Source: Spirulina sp. SIO3F2
GTDB lineage: Bacteria; Cyanobacteriota; Cyanobacteriia; Cyanobacteriales; Spirulinaceae
Assembly (NCBI GenBank): GCA_010672165.1
Contig: JAAHHN010000047.1
Coordinates: 1-35,852, forward strand
Reading direction: 5' to 3'
DNA: 35,852 bases
The notes beneath the pieces are model-generated. The model was not told the DNA's origin, searched no databases, and saw nothing but the letters and a program-made list of their open reading frames with translations. The stretch's first letter is position 1, and each line of letters opens with the position of its first letter. This document shows, piece after piece, positions 9,101 through 16,105 of the stretch. The position numbers and the translations under genes were made by a program.

Positions 9101-9502
9101 GCGATCGCGAAAACAAGCCAACAAGACCGAAAGCTTACCTTTCTCCCGCAGTAACTTGGGCTTTGAGCCGTAAGCATCTTCAGCGCGAGTGCGACCATAG
9201 GCCCCTTGGACATAGCTTTTTTCATTGCGCTCCTTACGGGCTGTGGTGCTAGAGGCTTTGTTATAGTTGCGTCGCTGGTTGGGCACTAGCAATGTCAGCA
9301 GCCCATCGACAAGGGTAGATTTGCCTGAACCGTTGGCTCCGGTCAAGAGCGCGATTCCCCCCTGCAAGTCCACAACCCAGGGCTGTTCATGGAACGTGCC
9401 CCAGTTGAGTACTTCAAAGCGCTGGAGCCGAAAGCCAGGAAGTGGCTGGGGTTCAGTTGGCAATTCGGGGTTTGGGATCTCAAGTTGGGTCAACAACACC
9501 AT
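6134..9502 (-). CDS. jetC: Wadjet anti-plasmid system SMC-like ATPase JetC
   Basis: JetC is the MukB-like motor of Wadjet; with JetA (kleisin) and JetB it forms a loop-extruding complex that detects small circular DNA for JetD to cut. The 1122-residue protein has an N-terminal ATPase half with Walker A GANGSGKST (55-63). Long Q/E/L-rich coiled coils follow, at about 260-420 and 620-780, around a central hinge-like globular region with LCVLVADADYRAVNAYV. The C-terminal ATPase half has the signature SGGQK (1004-1008) and Walker B VVIDEAFSKSD (D1042, E1043). All catalytic motifs are intact and length is normal. The usual upstream neighbour jetB is about 830 bp away, beyond nested repeats, so jetC may now depend on its own promoter. 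Confidence 0.93.
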   Translation of the reverse strand: MVLLTQLEIPNPELPTEPQPLPGFRLQRFEVLNWGTFHEQPWVVDLQGGIALLTGANGSGKSTLVDGLLTLLVPNQRRNYNKASSTTARKERNEKSYVQGAYGRTRAEDAYGSKPKLLREKGKLSVLLACFRDRVTETAVTLAQLLWIKDGSVHKFFVIADLALSIQADFMNCTRVSDLKRSLKAQGAEIFEQFRRYSQQFRKRLGLQSEKALDLFNQTVSIKEVGGLNSFVREHMLEKMNVQAKIEGLQESYENLTFSHTQILQARRQLEALAPLSAEAQNYEQLLQTLATITQQQAILPHFFADRKQTLLTTALQSLTRDLEQRQAEQADCDRRLGELQQQAIDLEVTIKQDSVGQRLQALKQEIQRAAAEVAQKRQQTQKYDDLAERLGLAAYGDRTTFYTARAQGETLQQEITDHLHQLQTQRDELKLQEAEGLKQREHLQTELDSLRSRKSQIPKRNLDIRDRLCADLGLDEADLPFVGELLQVRPEHQDWEGAIERLLRSFGLCVLVADADYRAVNAYVRQTHLRGRLVYFRVKPSDASPMQRAPKPDQVPYRLEIKQDEAFADWLHDRLNQQFNYVCCEDEAQFRHEPRALTQEGLLKHGQERHEKDDRSRISDRSTYILGWNNASKIAALEADLAQLEVQIQQTQQQITTLEKQQRQRNQQQSWLQDFMNVTDFATIDWRTTESERLELEHQKAELEASSDHLRELETQLQIVKADLTQVQKNRDRLLSDIRSLKDQHERYQKELQKCHAVLVDADMTAIQQFQAQLTPRLRRYDLSLATIDRAEIDLRDKLQDELRRQEKRQNESQNTLNIRMLNFKTAFPETVADLDTTLASLPEYLKLQAKIEYDDLPKHEKRFKELMNEKVIIAISMFKSALEKQEESIEEAVAQLNASLRGIDYTSATYIELCCDKNRDREIRDFQADLRICLGDVARQTAADNEERFENIQKRLIKRFKEEDRWTTKVTDVRNWLDFSVSERYRSDDSEKEHHTDSSGKSGGQKVKLAYTILASAIAYQFGLNQTRTAAKSFRFVVIDEAFSKSDDSNARYAMELFENLQLQLLVITPKDKINVIEPYIANLHFVANTPEGDYSSVASIGIADYRAKRQEALHDSEGK

Positions 9503-9691
9503 GATTGCAAAGAAATGACTGCTCCGATTTTGTATTGTTGGTGCGATCGATTGCTAGGTGATGTAACGATATTTAATTCAGTGTTGCCGCACAACCTCAG
9601 GTAGACTGCGATCGCCTCCTACCTTCTGAGGATAATTTTTTAGAGCGGGCGAATTTCGCAATCGCTAGAATCCTGATTGGGTGGGCAATGT

Positions 9692-10024
9692 CTAGTACTG
9701 CGAGGCGGAGTTCAGAGTTCAAAGTTCAGAGTTCAAAGTTCAGAGTTCTATGAATTTTGAATGGATGGCTTATTTCTGGGTGCATCCCAGTTGTGCAATG
9801 AGTATAAATACTCAAGAGCTTTAGAGCTGTTAAATTGCAATTTTTGGCTGCATAGAAGATCATTGGGGGGGATTTCACTATCGATCTGAGCCTTGATCAC
9901 TGAGAGTGGTTCATACATTCTGATTAAATTGCTATGTTTTTATTCAAATTTATTCAAAATAGATAGTTTTCTTGTACTGTCTGCATAGCTGGGATGCCCC
10001 CTTATTTCTGCCGTTCTGTACTAG
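9692..10024 (-). mobile_element. Miniature inverted-repeat element, copy 1 (interrupted)
   Basis: It runs from CTAGTACTGCGAGGCGGAG (9692 onward) to CTGTACTAG (10016-10024) and is the reverse of copies 2 and 3. Left arm 9707-9748 is six tandem heptamers of the AGAGTTC/AAAGTTC type; then comes TGAATTTTGAATGGATGG, and the element resumes at 10011 after an insertion. Removing the inserted block 9779-10010 gives about 101 bp, the same size as copy 3. It has no coding capacity. Confidence 0.8.
9778..10001. mobile_element. Second miniature element nested in copy 1, with target-site duplication
   Basis: About 222-224 bp with inverted ends: GGTGCATCCCAGTTGTGCA at 9779-9797, and at 9982-10000 a sequence whose complement reads GGGGCATCCCAGCTATGCA (16 of 19 match). 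It is flanked by the perfect direct repeat CTTATTTCTG at 9769-9778 and 10001-10010. Because the element may begin one G earlier and end one C later, the true duplication is 8-10 bp. There is no internal reading frame, so it is a non-autonomous (MITE-like) derivative of an insertion sequence. Confidence 0.8.
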
Positions 10025-10125
10025 TGCAGCGTCAAGCTTAAAACTGTGAGTTGTTCGTTTCCACATCACTTACTCGGCAATAGTGCTATCGATAGACAAC
10101 ACACAAAATTAGAGCTGACAGAATA

Positions 10126-10237
10126 CTAGTACTCGACGGCGGAAATAAGCCACCTATTCAAAATCCACCCAATATCTGTCATACAGGCACTTTGAACTTT
10201 GAACTCTGCACTCTGAACTTCCGCCCTGCGGTACTAG
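10126..10237 (+). mobile_element. Miniature inverted-repeat element, copy 2
   Basis: 112 bp bounded by CTAGTAC (10126-10132) and GTACTAG (10231-10237). The ends are imperfect inverted repeats (CTAGTAC, five variable bases, GGCGGA). The inside shows GGAAATAAGCCACC, TTCAAAATCCA, then heptamers TTTGAAC and TCTGAAC. It is colinear with copy 3 and inverted relative to copy 1. Confidence 0.8.
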
Positions 10238-10333
10238 TGTCATGGCACAGCTAAAAAAGTGAAATAGAAGTCCGTTAGGTTACTGTGGCGAGCAAGATGC
10301 CGTATCCCTCCAAAAGGCTACGCCAATGACAAG

Positions 10334-10912
10334 CTATGATTTTTCATTGGCTTGAAGATTAACCAGCTTTTGCTTCAAGCGCTCCAACATTTCAGCATCA
10401 ATTTTAGCTTTGAGGAGGGCAAGCACTTCGTAGTTTTCTTCCTCACTGTTGAGCCGTCGCAAAAAGCCCAACTCAACTCCTTGCCGCACCAGTTTACTCA
10501 CATCGCTGCGAAATTTGTCTTCGTTATTACCAATGGGTAAATAGGGCTGCAAAACATCACGGATTTTTTCAATGCTCAGCACGAGTCGTCCCGTGGCGTC
10601 ACTGGCATCAAAGCGCAATAATTGTTCTCGCAGCAGGACACACAGCACAGTCAGGTTAAAACTCAACTGTCGTCGAACCATCAGGCGGGGCAACGGCTCT
10701 ATACGTGCGTCCGGGTCAGGTTCCGGTTGGCTGAGATAGGCAAAACCCTCTGTTTCGTAGTTGTGAACCTGGAGGCCAATCTTGCCCAGGTAGTCCTGGA
10801 TAGGGGTGAGATAGCTTTGCAGCCGATCCCAATGGGGATCGGTGCTATACATTGCACCTTGCAAGAGCTTGAGAATAACAGGCGCATAGGGTTGAGGTAG
10901 ATCAGGCGACAT
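10334..10912 (-). CDS. jetB: Wadjet anti-plasmid system protein JetB (DUF4194)
   Basis: JetB is the KITE/MukE-like winged-helix subunit that bridges the kleisin JetA and the SMC-like JetC. The 192-residue protein matches DUF4194: a start rich in proline with PYAPVILKLLQGAMYS, a WDRLQSYLTPIQDYLGKIGLQV segment, the conserved PRLMVRRQLSFNLTVLCVLLREQL helix pair, and the C-terminal winged-helix region with DKFRSDVSKLVRQGVELGFL. The start at 10912 lies nine bases after the end of jetA, so these two are translationally close and surely co-transcribed. Its stop is followed by the repeat cluster rather than by jetC. Confidence 0.9.
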   Translation of the reverse strand: MSPDLPQPYAPVILKLLQGAMYSTDPHWDRLQSYLTPIQDYLGKIGLQVHNYETEGFAYLSQPEPDPDARIEPLPRLMVRRQLSFNLTVLCVLLREQLLRFDASDATGRLVLSIEKIRDVLQPYLPIGNNEDKFRSDVSKLVRQGVELGFLRRLNSEEENYEVLALLKAKIDAEMLERLKQKLVNLQANEKS

Positions 10913-10921
10913 AGACTGATG

Positions 10922-12388
10922 CTAGTGATAAAACACGATACGGGGTAGGGATAACTCTAGCAACTTATTGGGGTCAAGGCTAGGAATAACCAGGGTTTCA
11001 AGCTGACTCGGATCAACGCTGTACTGGGGAGATTGGGTGGCGATCGCTAAATACGCCACCACCTCCGGTAAACCCTGGCTCACCGGATAGAGGTGCAGCA
11101 AATCGGCTAAGGTAATGCGCGATCGCTGGCTTAAGGCTTGGTCAATCTGGCGCTGGAGCAATTGTTCATCCACATAAAATTGCTCAAAGAGTTCAGCCAA
11201 CTCCGCTTCTGTGGTGAGATCAACGCGCTCGGTAAAGTCTAAATCAAAGGTGGGCGGAGCTGTTTTTTCTAAGGGATGCAGCGGCCGTGCCATCGAGAAA
11301 TCAAGGTGAGCGGGGCCTTGGAGTTGCCAAAAATCCGGCTCTGTTGGCCGCGCCTCAGTGGCGGCCAGCGCTAGCCGTTGCACCTCACTGATCAATTCAG
11401 CCACCCGGCGATTCTCTTGGCGGCTGCGCTCATCAAGCATTTGCCGTAGTTTTTCAGTGAGGTGCTGGTTGGACTGGACAATATGCTCACCGGCATTGAG
11501 TAGGTTGCGCTCAATCCGGCGCAGCAGAGGATAATCAGCGGTAAGCGATCGCAATTCCTCCAAATCATAAGCAGTGCGAATCAGTTCTTTGAGTTCTTGG
11601 CGCTTAGTAGCTGACATCAAAAAGCGCCAAAACCCATAGAAGCTCTGGCCTTGATCTGAGTCTTTGAGTTCCTGATCCGCATCCAACACCTGACCAATGA
11701 CTGTGCCTTTGCGGCTATCTTGGGCCAGTTGAGCAGCTTGGACATTACGGGTGAGAGCGCGAAAGTTTTGTTCGATTTCTCGGAAGTCGGCGATGAGTTG
11801 GCGGGTGACTTGGTTGGCGAGTAAAAACCGCTCCTGGAGTTGGGTGCGGGTGAAGCGATCGACTTTCCCTGCCGCCTGAATATCGTCAATTTCCTGTTGA
11901 ATTTGGTCACGCTCTGCTTCAAGTTGGCGGACGCGTTCCGCCACATCAACAGTGCTCCCCGCTCTGATGTCTTGGAGGAGTCTAAAAATCTGTAAAAACC
12001 GCGATTCTGTGCCTACAAATTCATCCCGTTGTTGGAGTTCTTCGAGCCAGGCGATCGCTTTTTCCGTCGCAGGGGTCAGGGTAAAAACGGGCTCATCGGG
12101 GTTGCCCGTGCTGCTGCTGCGTTCAAAGGTTTTGCGCAGTAGCTGGCTATCGCACCAAGTACGAAGATAGTCTTTGGCACTGCTAGGATAGCGATCGGGG
12201 TAGAGATCTTGGAGATAACTCAGATAATCGCTCAGTTTGCTTTCAAGCTCGGTTTGTCCAATGGTGATCTGTTGGTGTGCTTTAAATTGAGCATATAAAA
12301 AGCTCACAATTAAGGCAGCATTCGGACTCCGAAGTAGTTTGAAGGTGGGGGAGCACTCAAGTTCTTGTTTGACTTGTTCGTAGTCCAT
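10922..12388 (-). CDS. jetA: Wadjet anti-plasmid system kleisin JetA (DUF3375)
   Basis: JetA is the MukF-like kleisin of Wadjet that links the two JetC heads. The 488-residue protein starts MDYEQVKQELECSPTFKLLRSPNAALIVSFLYAQF, the expected N-terminal winged-helix of DUF3375. A helical linker region follows (RVRQLEAERDQIQQEIDDIQAAG, VTRQLIADFREIEQNFR) with the conserved SFYGFWRFLMSATKRQEL stretch in the middle. The C-terminal small winged-helix region has ITLADLLHLYPVSQGLPEVVAYLAIA. It is the first gene of the jetAB unit. The upstream 348 bp to the divergent slipin gene must carry its promoter. Length and all regions look complete. Confidence 0.92.
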   Translation of the reverse strand: MDYEQVKQELECSPTFKLLRSPNAALIVSFLYAQFKAHQQITIGQTELESKLSDYLSYLQDLYPDRYPSSAKDYLRTWCDSQLLRKTFERSSSTGNPDEPVFTLTPATEKAIAWLEELQQRDEFVGTESRFLQIFRLLQDIRAGSTVDVAERVRQLEAERDQIQQEIDDIQAAGKVDRFTRTQLQERFLLANQVTRQLIADFREIEQNFRALTRNVQAAQLAQDSRKGTVIGQVLDADQELKDSDQGQSFYGFWRFLMSATKRQELKELIRTAYDLEELRSLTADYPLLRRIERNLLNAGEHIVQSNQHLTEKLRQMLDERSRQENRRVAELISEVQRLALAATEARPTEPDFWQLQGPAHLDFSMARPLHPLEKTAPPTFDLDFTERVDLTTEAELAELFEQFYVDEQLLQRQIDQALSQRSRITLADLLHLYPVSQGLPEVVAYLAIATQSPQYSVDPSQLETLVIPSLDPNKLLELSLPRIVFYH

Positions 12389-12736
12389 CGCAAGACAAGG
12401 GAGAACAATAATAAAGAATAGTATTGTATCGCCAGCGATATGCTACCGATTGAGCATCGAAGTTTAAGAATTGGCGATGAATCATATGGATAATTGAAGC
12501 ATACAGCGATAAGACCTTGAGGCGATCGCAAACCACGGCCGTGATATGAAGTAGGCTCAACAATTTGAGTGGGTTGAATATGATGATTACCGTTGAGTTC
12601 ATGGGGTTTTACTCCTGTGCAACCCAATCGGTAGCGCTATCAACGGCCTCATTCTAGTCTTCCGCTTTGGCCAACGCCTTAGGGTAACTGCTGTAACCTA
12701 GAGTTGGCTAGTTTAAACGATAAGGCATAGAGGAAT
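12389..12736. other. Intergenic region between divergent jetA and slipin genes
   Basis: 348 bp that should hold two divergent promoters. Close to jetA the minus strand is very A/T-rich (around 12400-12430), with -10-like words such as TACAAT and TATTCT. One HIP1 site lies near 12520. Short frames on the minus strand overlap the jetA start and have no family features, so I do not call them genes. Confidence 0.5.
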
Positions 12737-13531
12737 ATGTTTTTTGGCATCTGTAACCAGTGGGATCGGCACGTATTGTTTACCTTGGGAAAATTCACCA
12801 AGATAATTGAACCCGGTTTATATTTTCACATTCCGTTCTTGCAAGGGATTAAACGCATTGTCGATATCAGAATTGTGACTTACACTGTGCCTCTTCAGAA
12901 AGGGCTCACCAAAGACAATATTCCTGTTGAAGTTGATGCGATCGTGTTTTATAAAGTTACTAATGTAAAAGATGCGGTCTTGAATGTGGATGATTATCAC
13001 AAGGCGACCCAACTCTCTGTTCGATCTGCTATCAGAGATATGGTAGGAAAGTCAACATTGGATGAACTGCTATCACAACGCGATAAAATTGGCGATATTG
13101 TCAGAGAGCACACCTCCGAATTAGTAACACAATGGGGAGTCTTGATTGTCACGGTGGAAATCAAAGATGTGATTGTATCAAAAGAGCTTGAAGACTCCAT
13201 TGCCCGAGAGCCTGCGGCAGAACGAGAGAAGCGAGCCCGAATTCTTTTAGCAAAATCAGAAGAATTAGCGGCTGATGCGATTGTTAATGCTTCGACTAAA
13301 TATGCTTCTGATCCAGTGGCGTTGCAGCTTCGTTCGATGAACATGCTGTATGAAATGTGTATGGAGGGCAAATCCACAATGGTGTTTGTTCCTACAGTTA
13401 ACACAGGAAATGGAATGCCCAGCATTATCGGTATTGAAGGGATACAGAGTCTGCTTGTGCAGAATAAAGTGAGCGAATCGAAGCAAGAAAAATCTCCTGA
13501 CAACCTCGCTCAAGAGAGTGATGAAAACTAA
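12737..13531 (+). CDS. Slipin-type SPFH/band 7 protein without N-terminal membrane hairpin
   Basis: A 264-residue band 7 protein of the stomatin/slipin group; these scaffold membrane microdomains and influence membrane protease activity. Seen: LFTLGKFTKIIEPGLYFHIPFLQGIKRIVDIR, the PVEVDAIVFYKV strand, RSAIRDMVGKSTLDELLSQRDKI, and the helical EPAAEREKRARILLAKSEELAADA. Typical slipins begin with a hydrophobic hairpin before the band 7 domain. This one begins directly with MFFGICNQWDRHV, and the TAG at 12731 is in frame upstream, so no longer start exists. It may attach peripherally or through the domain itself. AGAGGA sits just before the ATG. The 2OG oxygenase gene follows closely on the same strand, and no NfeD partner is seen. 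Confidence 0.88.
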   Translation: MFFGICNQWDRHVLFTLGKFTKIIEPGLYFHIPFLQGIKRIVDIRIVTYTVPLQKGLTKDNIPVEVDAIVFYKVTNVKDAVLNVDDYHKATQLSVRSAIRDMVGKSTLDELLSQRDKIGDIVREHTSELVTQWGVLIVTVEIKDVIVSKELEDSIAREPAAEREKRARILLAKSEELAADAIVNASTKYASDPVALQLRSMNMLYEMCMEGKSTMVFVPTVNTGNGMPSIIGIEGIQSLLVQNKVSESKQEKSPDNLAQESDEN

Positions 13532-13570
13532 AAAGTTTCTCCTGAACCCATCCTATTGCCGAGTCAAAAT

Positions 13571-14128
13571 ATGGACAACTTTCCGCTTCAGGTTCCTTTT
13601 CGATTTGACACCATCCCACTGCTTTGGACTGTCCCTAACATTTACTCTCAGGCAGAATGTGCGGGTTTTATTGCAATGATTGAGCAGGCCAATCCAGGAT
13701 TAGCCAGCAATAATCCCACATTCCGGAATCAAGACCGAGTGATTGTTGATGACCCGGCTATTGCTAGCGACCTGTTCAATCGCTTGGAACCTCACTTACC
13801 GCATCGGATCTATCGCTTTCAACTCCGTCGTTTGAATGAACGCTTACGCTTTTATCGATACAACGTGGGTCAGCAGTTTGCACCTCATATGGATCACTGG
13901 TATCAACCAAGCGATCGCGAAATCACCTTACTAACCGTATTGGTTTATTTCAATGCCAATTTCACAGGTGGAGAAACCCGCTTTATGGAGCAGCTAGAGG
14001 ATGTGATCCAGCCTAAACCAGGCTTGGCGGCCATATTCCAACACAAAATTAGGCATGAAGGTTGTGAGGTTCGGCAGGGCACAAAGTATGCCCTGCGAAC
14101 CGATGCAATTTATGGTCTTGAGGAATAA
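13571..14128 (+). CDS. 2-oxoglutarate/Fe(II)-dependent oxygenase, prolyl 4-hydroxylase type
   Basis: A 185-residue enzyme of the P4H-like 2OG-Fe(II) family, which hydroxylates peptide or small-molecule substrates. The iron triad is visible as H106 and D108 (FAPHMDHWYQ) and H162 (IRHEGCEV). K172, ten residues after the distal histidine, is the probable 2-oxoglutarate anchor. The core strands LTVLVYFNANFTGGETRF and GLAAIFQHK are typical. A TTG five codons earlier (13556) is possible, but the ATG at 13571 gives a normal start. It lies about 40 bp after the slipin gene on the same strand and may be co-transcribed. The substrate cannot be told from sequence. Confidence 0.9.
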   Translation: MDNFPLQVPFRFDTIPLLWTVPNIYSQAECAGFIAMIEQANPGLASNNPTFRNQDRVIVDDPAIASDLFNRLEPHLPHRIYRFQLRRLNERLRFYRYNVGQQFAPHMDHWYQPSDREITLLTVLVYFNANFTGGETRFMEQLEDVIQPKPGLAAIFQHKIRHEGCEVRQGTKYALRTDAIYGLEE

Positions 14129-14168
14129 TGCAGAACTCACAACAATTGATCTTTTGCCACCATTGTAG

Positions 14169-15464
14169 TTATTTTGGAACCCCTGCTGTTAACACCTCAT
14201 TTCCTGTTTCCGTCACCAGCACATCATCCTCAATCCGGATGCCAATCCCTCGCCATTCCTCTGATACATCCGGTTGATCTTCTGCCGTTTCAATTGTTGG
14301 ACTGATATAGAGTCCTGGCTCGACGGTGACGAGATTCCCCGGCTCAAACACCGACCAATCCTCCTCGCTCACCTTATAAGTCCCTGAATCATGCACATCC
14401 AAGCCCAGCCAATGACCTGTGCGGTGCATATAGAAAGGTTTGTATTTTTCCTCTTCAATCAATGTCTCCAAATCCCCTTGCAGTAGACCCAAATCAATCA
14501 ATCCCTGAGTTAGCACACAAACCGCGATATCGTGATATTCATTGTAAGCCTTACCTGCTTTGACCTCCTCGATCGCCTTAAGCTGAGCCGCCAACACCAA
14601 CTCATACAATGCCTGCTGCTGCTTGGTGAACTTGCCATTAACTGGAAAGGTGCGGGTGATATCAGCGTTGTAATAGTTGTACGCGCCGCCTGCATCAATT
14701 AGGAGTAAATCCCCATCCTGAAGTTGACTGCGATTATCGATATAGTGCAGCACGCAGGCATTAGCGCCCGCTGCCACAATGGAGGGATAAGCAGGCTCCG
14801 CCCCATGCATTGCAAAAGTATGCTCCAGTTCCGCTTGAACTTGGTATTCATACAGCCCTGGTTTAGCAAGTTTCTGGGCTCGGTTGTGGGCTACCGCCGA
14901 AAGCTCTGCCACCTGGCGGAGCAGCATTAATTCTGCGGCGCTCTTGACCTGGCGCAGGGGGTGGAGCAAAAAACGAGCATCTTCGAGAGCGCGGGGACCA
15001 TAGCCATTTTTGGCAATTTTCCGTACACATCGCTGCCAATGGCGCAAAATTCGCCCATCTAAACGCTCATTGCGCCCGAGACTGTAATAGAGTCGATCGC
15101 TCTTTTTAAGATATTGCGGCAAATGCTCATCTAGCTCCGTGATCGGATAAGCTTCATCAGCCCCATACCGCTCTTTTGCAGCTTCAACCCCCGTGAGAAT
15201 ACCCGTCCAGGTTTCTTGTTCCGGGTCTTTGGGTTGGACAAAAAGAATAAACTGGTGTTCTTCATGGTGGGGGGCCAACACCGCGATCGCGTTGGTTTCG
15301 TTAAACCCAGTCAGATAGTAGAAGTCACTGTCCTGACGAAAGCGATATTCCACATCATTGTGCATCGTTGCCAACGGCGCACTGGCAAAAATTGCGGTTC
15401 CTTGCCCCAACTTTGCCAAAAGGGTTTGTCGTCGTTGCTGATATTCTGCCGCTGCGATCGCCAT
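14169..15464 (-). CDS. pepP: Xaa-Pro aminopeptidase (peptidase M24)
   Basis: Cleaves the N-terminal residue from peptides with proline second; cytoplasmic, with two metal ions. The 431-residue protein has the N-terminal aminopeptidase P domain (1-165, with RFRQDSDFYYLTGFNE) and the C-terminal pita-bread domain. Metal ligands are D257 (LLIDAGG), D268 (NADITRTFP), H351 (HRTGHWLGLDVHD), E382 (VTVEPGLY) and E412 (GIRIEDD). Length and spacing match PepP. It converges on the oxygenase gene with a 40-bp gap. The start MAIAAAEYQQRRQ is followed by a HIP1-bearing codon run. The upstream side carries a heptamer repeat tract at 15511-15573. Confidence 0.95.
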   Translation of the reverse strand: MAIAAAEYQQRRQTLLAKLGQGTAIFASAPLATMHNDVEYRFRQDSDFYYLTGFNETNAIAVLAPHHEEHQFILFVQPKDPEQETWTGILTGVEAAKERYGADEAYPITELDEHLPQYLKKSDRLYYSLGRNERLDGRILRHWQRCVRKIAKNGYGPRALEDARFLLHPLRQVKSAAELMLLRQVAELSAVAHNRAQKLAKPGLYEYQVQAELEHTFAMHGAEPAYPSIVAAGANACVLHYIDNRSQLQDGDLLLIDAGGAYNYYNADITRTFPVNGKFTKQQQALYELVLAAQLKAIEEVKAGKAYNEYHDIAVCVLTQGLIDLGLLQGDLETLIEEEKYKPFYMHRTGHWLGLDVHDSGTYKVSEEDWSVFEPGNLVTVEPGLYISPTIETAEDQPDVSEEWRGIGIRIEDDVLVTETGNEVLTAGVPK

Positions 15465-15510
15465 ACTGTCTAAAAACTCACCAATAGATTCATGTTGCTG
15501 AACTATTTTA

Positions 15511-15573
15511 AGGGTTTAGGGTTCAGAGTTCAGGGTTCAGGTTTCAGAGTTCAGAGTTTAGGGTTTAGGGTTC
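15511..15573 (+). repeat. Heptamer tandem repeat, nine units (STRR-like)
   Basis: Nine uninterrupted 7-bp units of the consensus AGGGTTC/AGAGTTC/AGGGTTT fill 63 bp. This is the class of short tandem heptamers known as STRR in cyanobacteria. The same AGAGTTC unit builds the arms of the miniature elements at 9692, 10126 and 17508, so the two repeat types are probably related. Confidence 0.85.
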
Positions 15574-15606
15574 AAAACTGTCCTGGAACCCAGTGTGATG
15601 CGTTGA

Positions 15607-15954
15607 TTACTTGAACTGTGCTTCGTAGGTAACCGTATGATGGACAAAATACTTCTCGTAGAGCGCTCGCTCTAAACCGACAATCGCTATCTCGATCAAG
15701 GTTTCATCTGCTTCCTCAGAGAGGTCTTCGATACCCACACCAACGCAAGGTTCGAGAGCAAAGTCTTGCTCAGTTCTGACTTGCAGATTTAGCTTTTCTA
15801 TCGTGTCAAAGTCTTGTTTCCTGATGATTGCTTGGTATTGCCAATAGTTCTCTGTCGGTTCCATCGCACCAAAAGCAACTCCCATTGGCGAATCACCACG
15901 TTCAAGTTCAGACTCGCCAATCAGTTCCTCGTTTGCATAGATTTTGTATTTCAC
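15607..15954 (-). CDS. Small protein of unknown function
   Basis: I do not recognise a family. From the GTG at 15954 the product is 115 residues, beginning (V/M)KYKIYANEELIGESELERGD, then PMGVAFGAMEPTENYWQYQ and an acidic C-terminal half with ALEPCVGVGIEDLSEEADETLIEIAIVGL. The frame stays open upstream to an ATG at 16047, but GGAG lies five bases before the GTG and the upstream residues look like unselected sequence, so the short form is preferred. The pattern of alternating strands suggests a compact beta-rich cytoplasmic protein. It is divergent from the pentapeptide-repeat gene. Confidence 0.65.
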   Translation of the reverse strand: MKYKIYANEELIGESELERGDSPMGVAFGAMEPTENYWQYQAIIRKQDFDTIEKLNLQVRTEQDFALEPCVGVGIEDLSEEADETLIEIAIVGLERALYEKYFVHHTVTYEAQFK

Positions 15955-16105
15955 GCTTACTCCAAAAGCAAACACGATGGCGTTCCACTTCCCTAAACCA
16001 TTAGGTGTTCCTGTAAAGGATGTCATCGCATTAGGGCATGTTGTCAATTAACACAATGATACGTTCTGCTTCAGAAGCAGCAACAATATCATTACTCGAC
16101 CTATC

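Larger units (their letters stand above)
9503..10333. other. Non-coding repeat cluster splitting jetB from jetC
   Basis: There are 831 bp with no credible reading frame on either strand. The region consists largely of two copies of a small inverted-repeat element in opposite orientation (9692-10024 and 10126-10237). The first is interrupted by a second, unrelated small element (9778-10001). The bases between and after the copies (10025-10125, 10238-10333) each begin with a similar CTAGTG...AAGCT or CAGCT...AAAA stretch and may be ends of decayed insertion sequences. In a standard Wadjet operon jetB and jetC are adjacent, so this cluster looks like inserted DNA. Confidence 0.75.

Noticed and set aside
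10085-10094. CTATCGATAG palindrome in the jetB-jetC gap, resembling half of the LysR operator
   Set aside because: Only two half-sites with no spacer; lacks the three-site architecture and lies in decayed repeat DNA.
10025-10333. Ends of a full insertion sequence beginning CTAGTG after copies 1 and 2
   Set aside because: The two stretches look alike only over about 25 bases, with mismatches, and no transposase frame is visible; recorded only as possible decayed ends.
12310-12627. Minus-strand frames upstream of and overlapping the jetA start
   Set aside because: They overlap the 5' end of jetA in another frame, have unnatural composition, and occupy the region needed for divergent promoters.
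15511-15573. Possible CRISPR-like array
   Set aside because: The repeat unit is 7 bp with no spacers; it is a simple heptamer tandem repeat.
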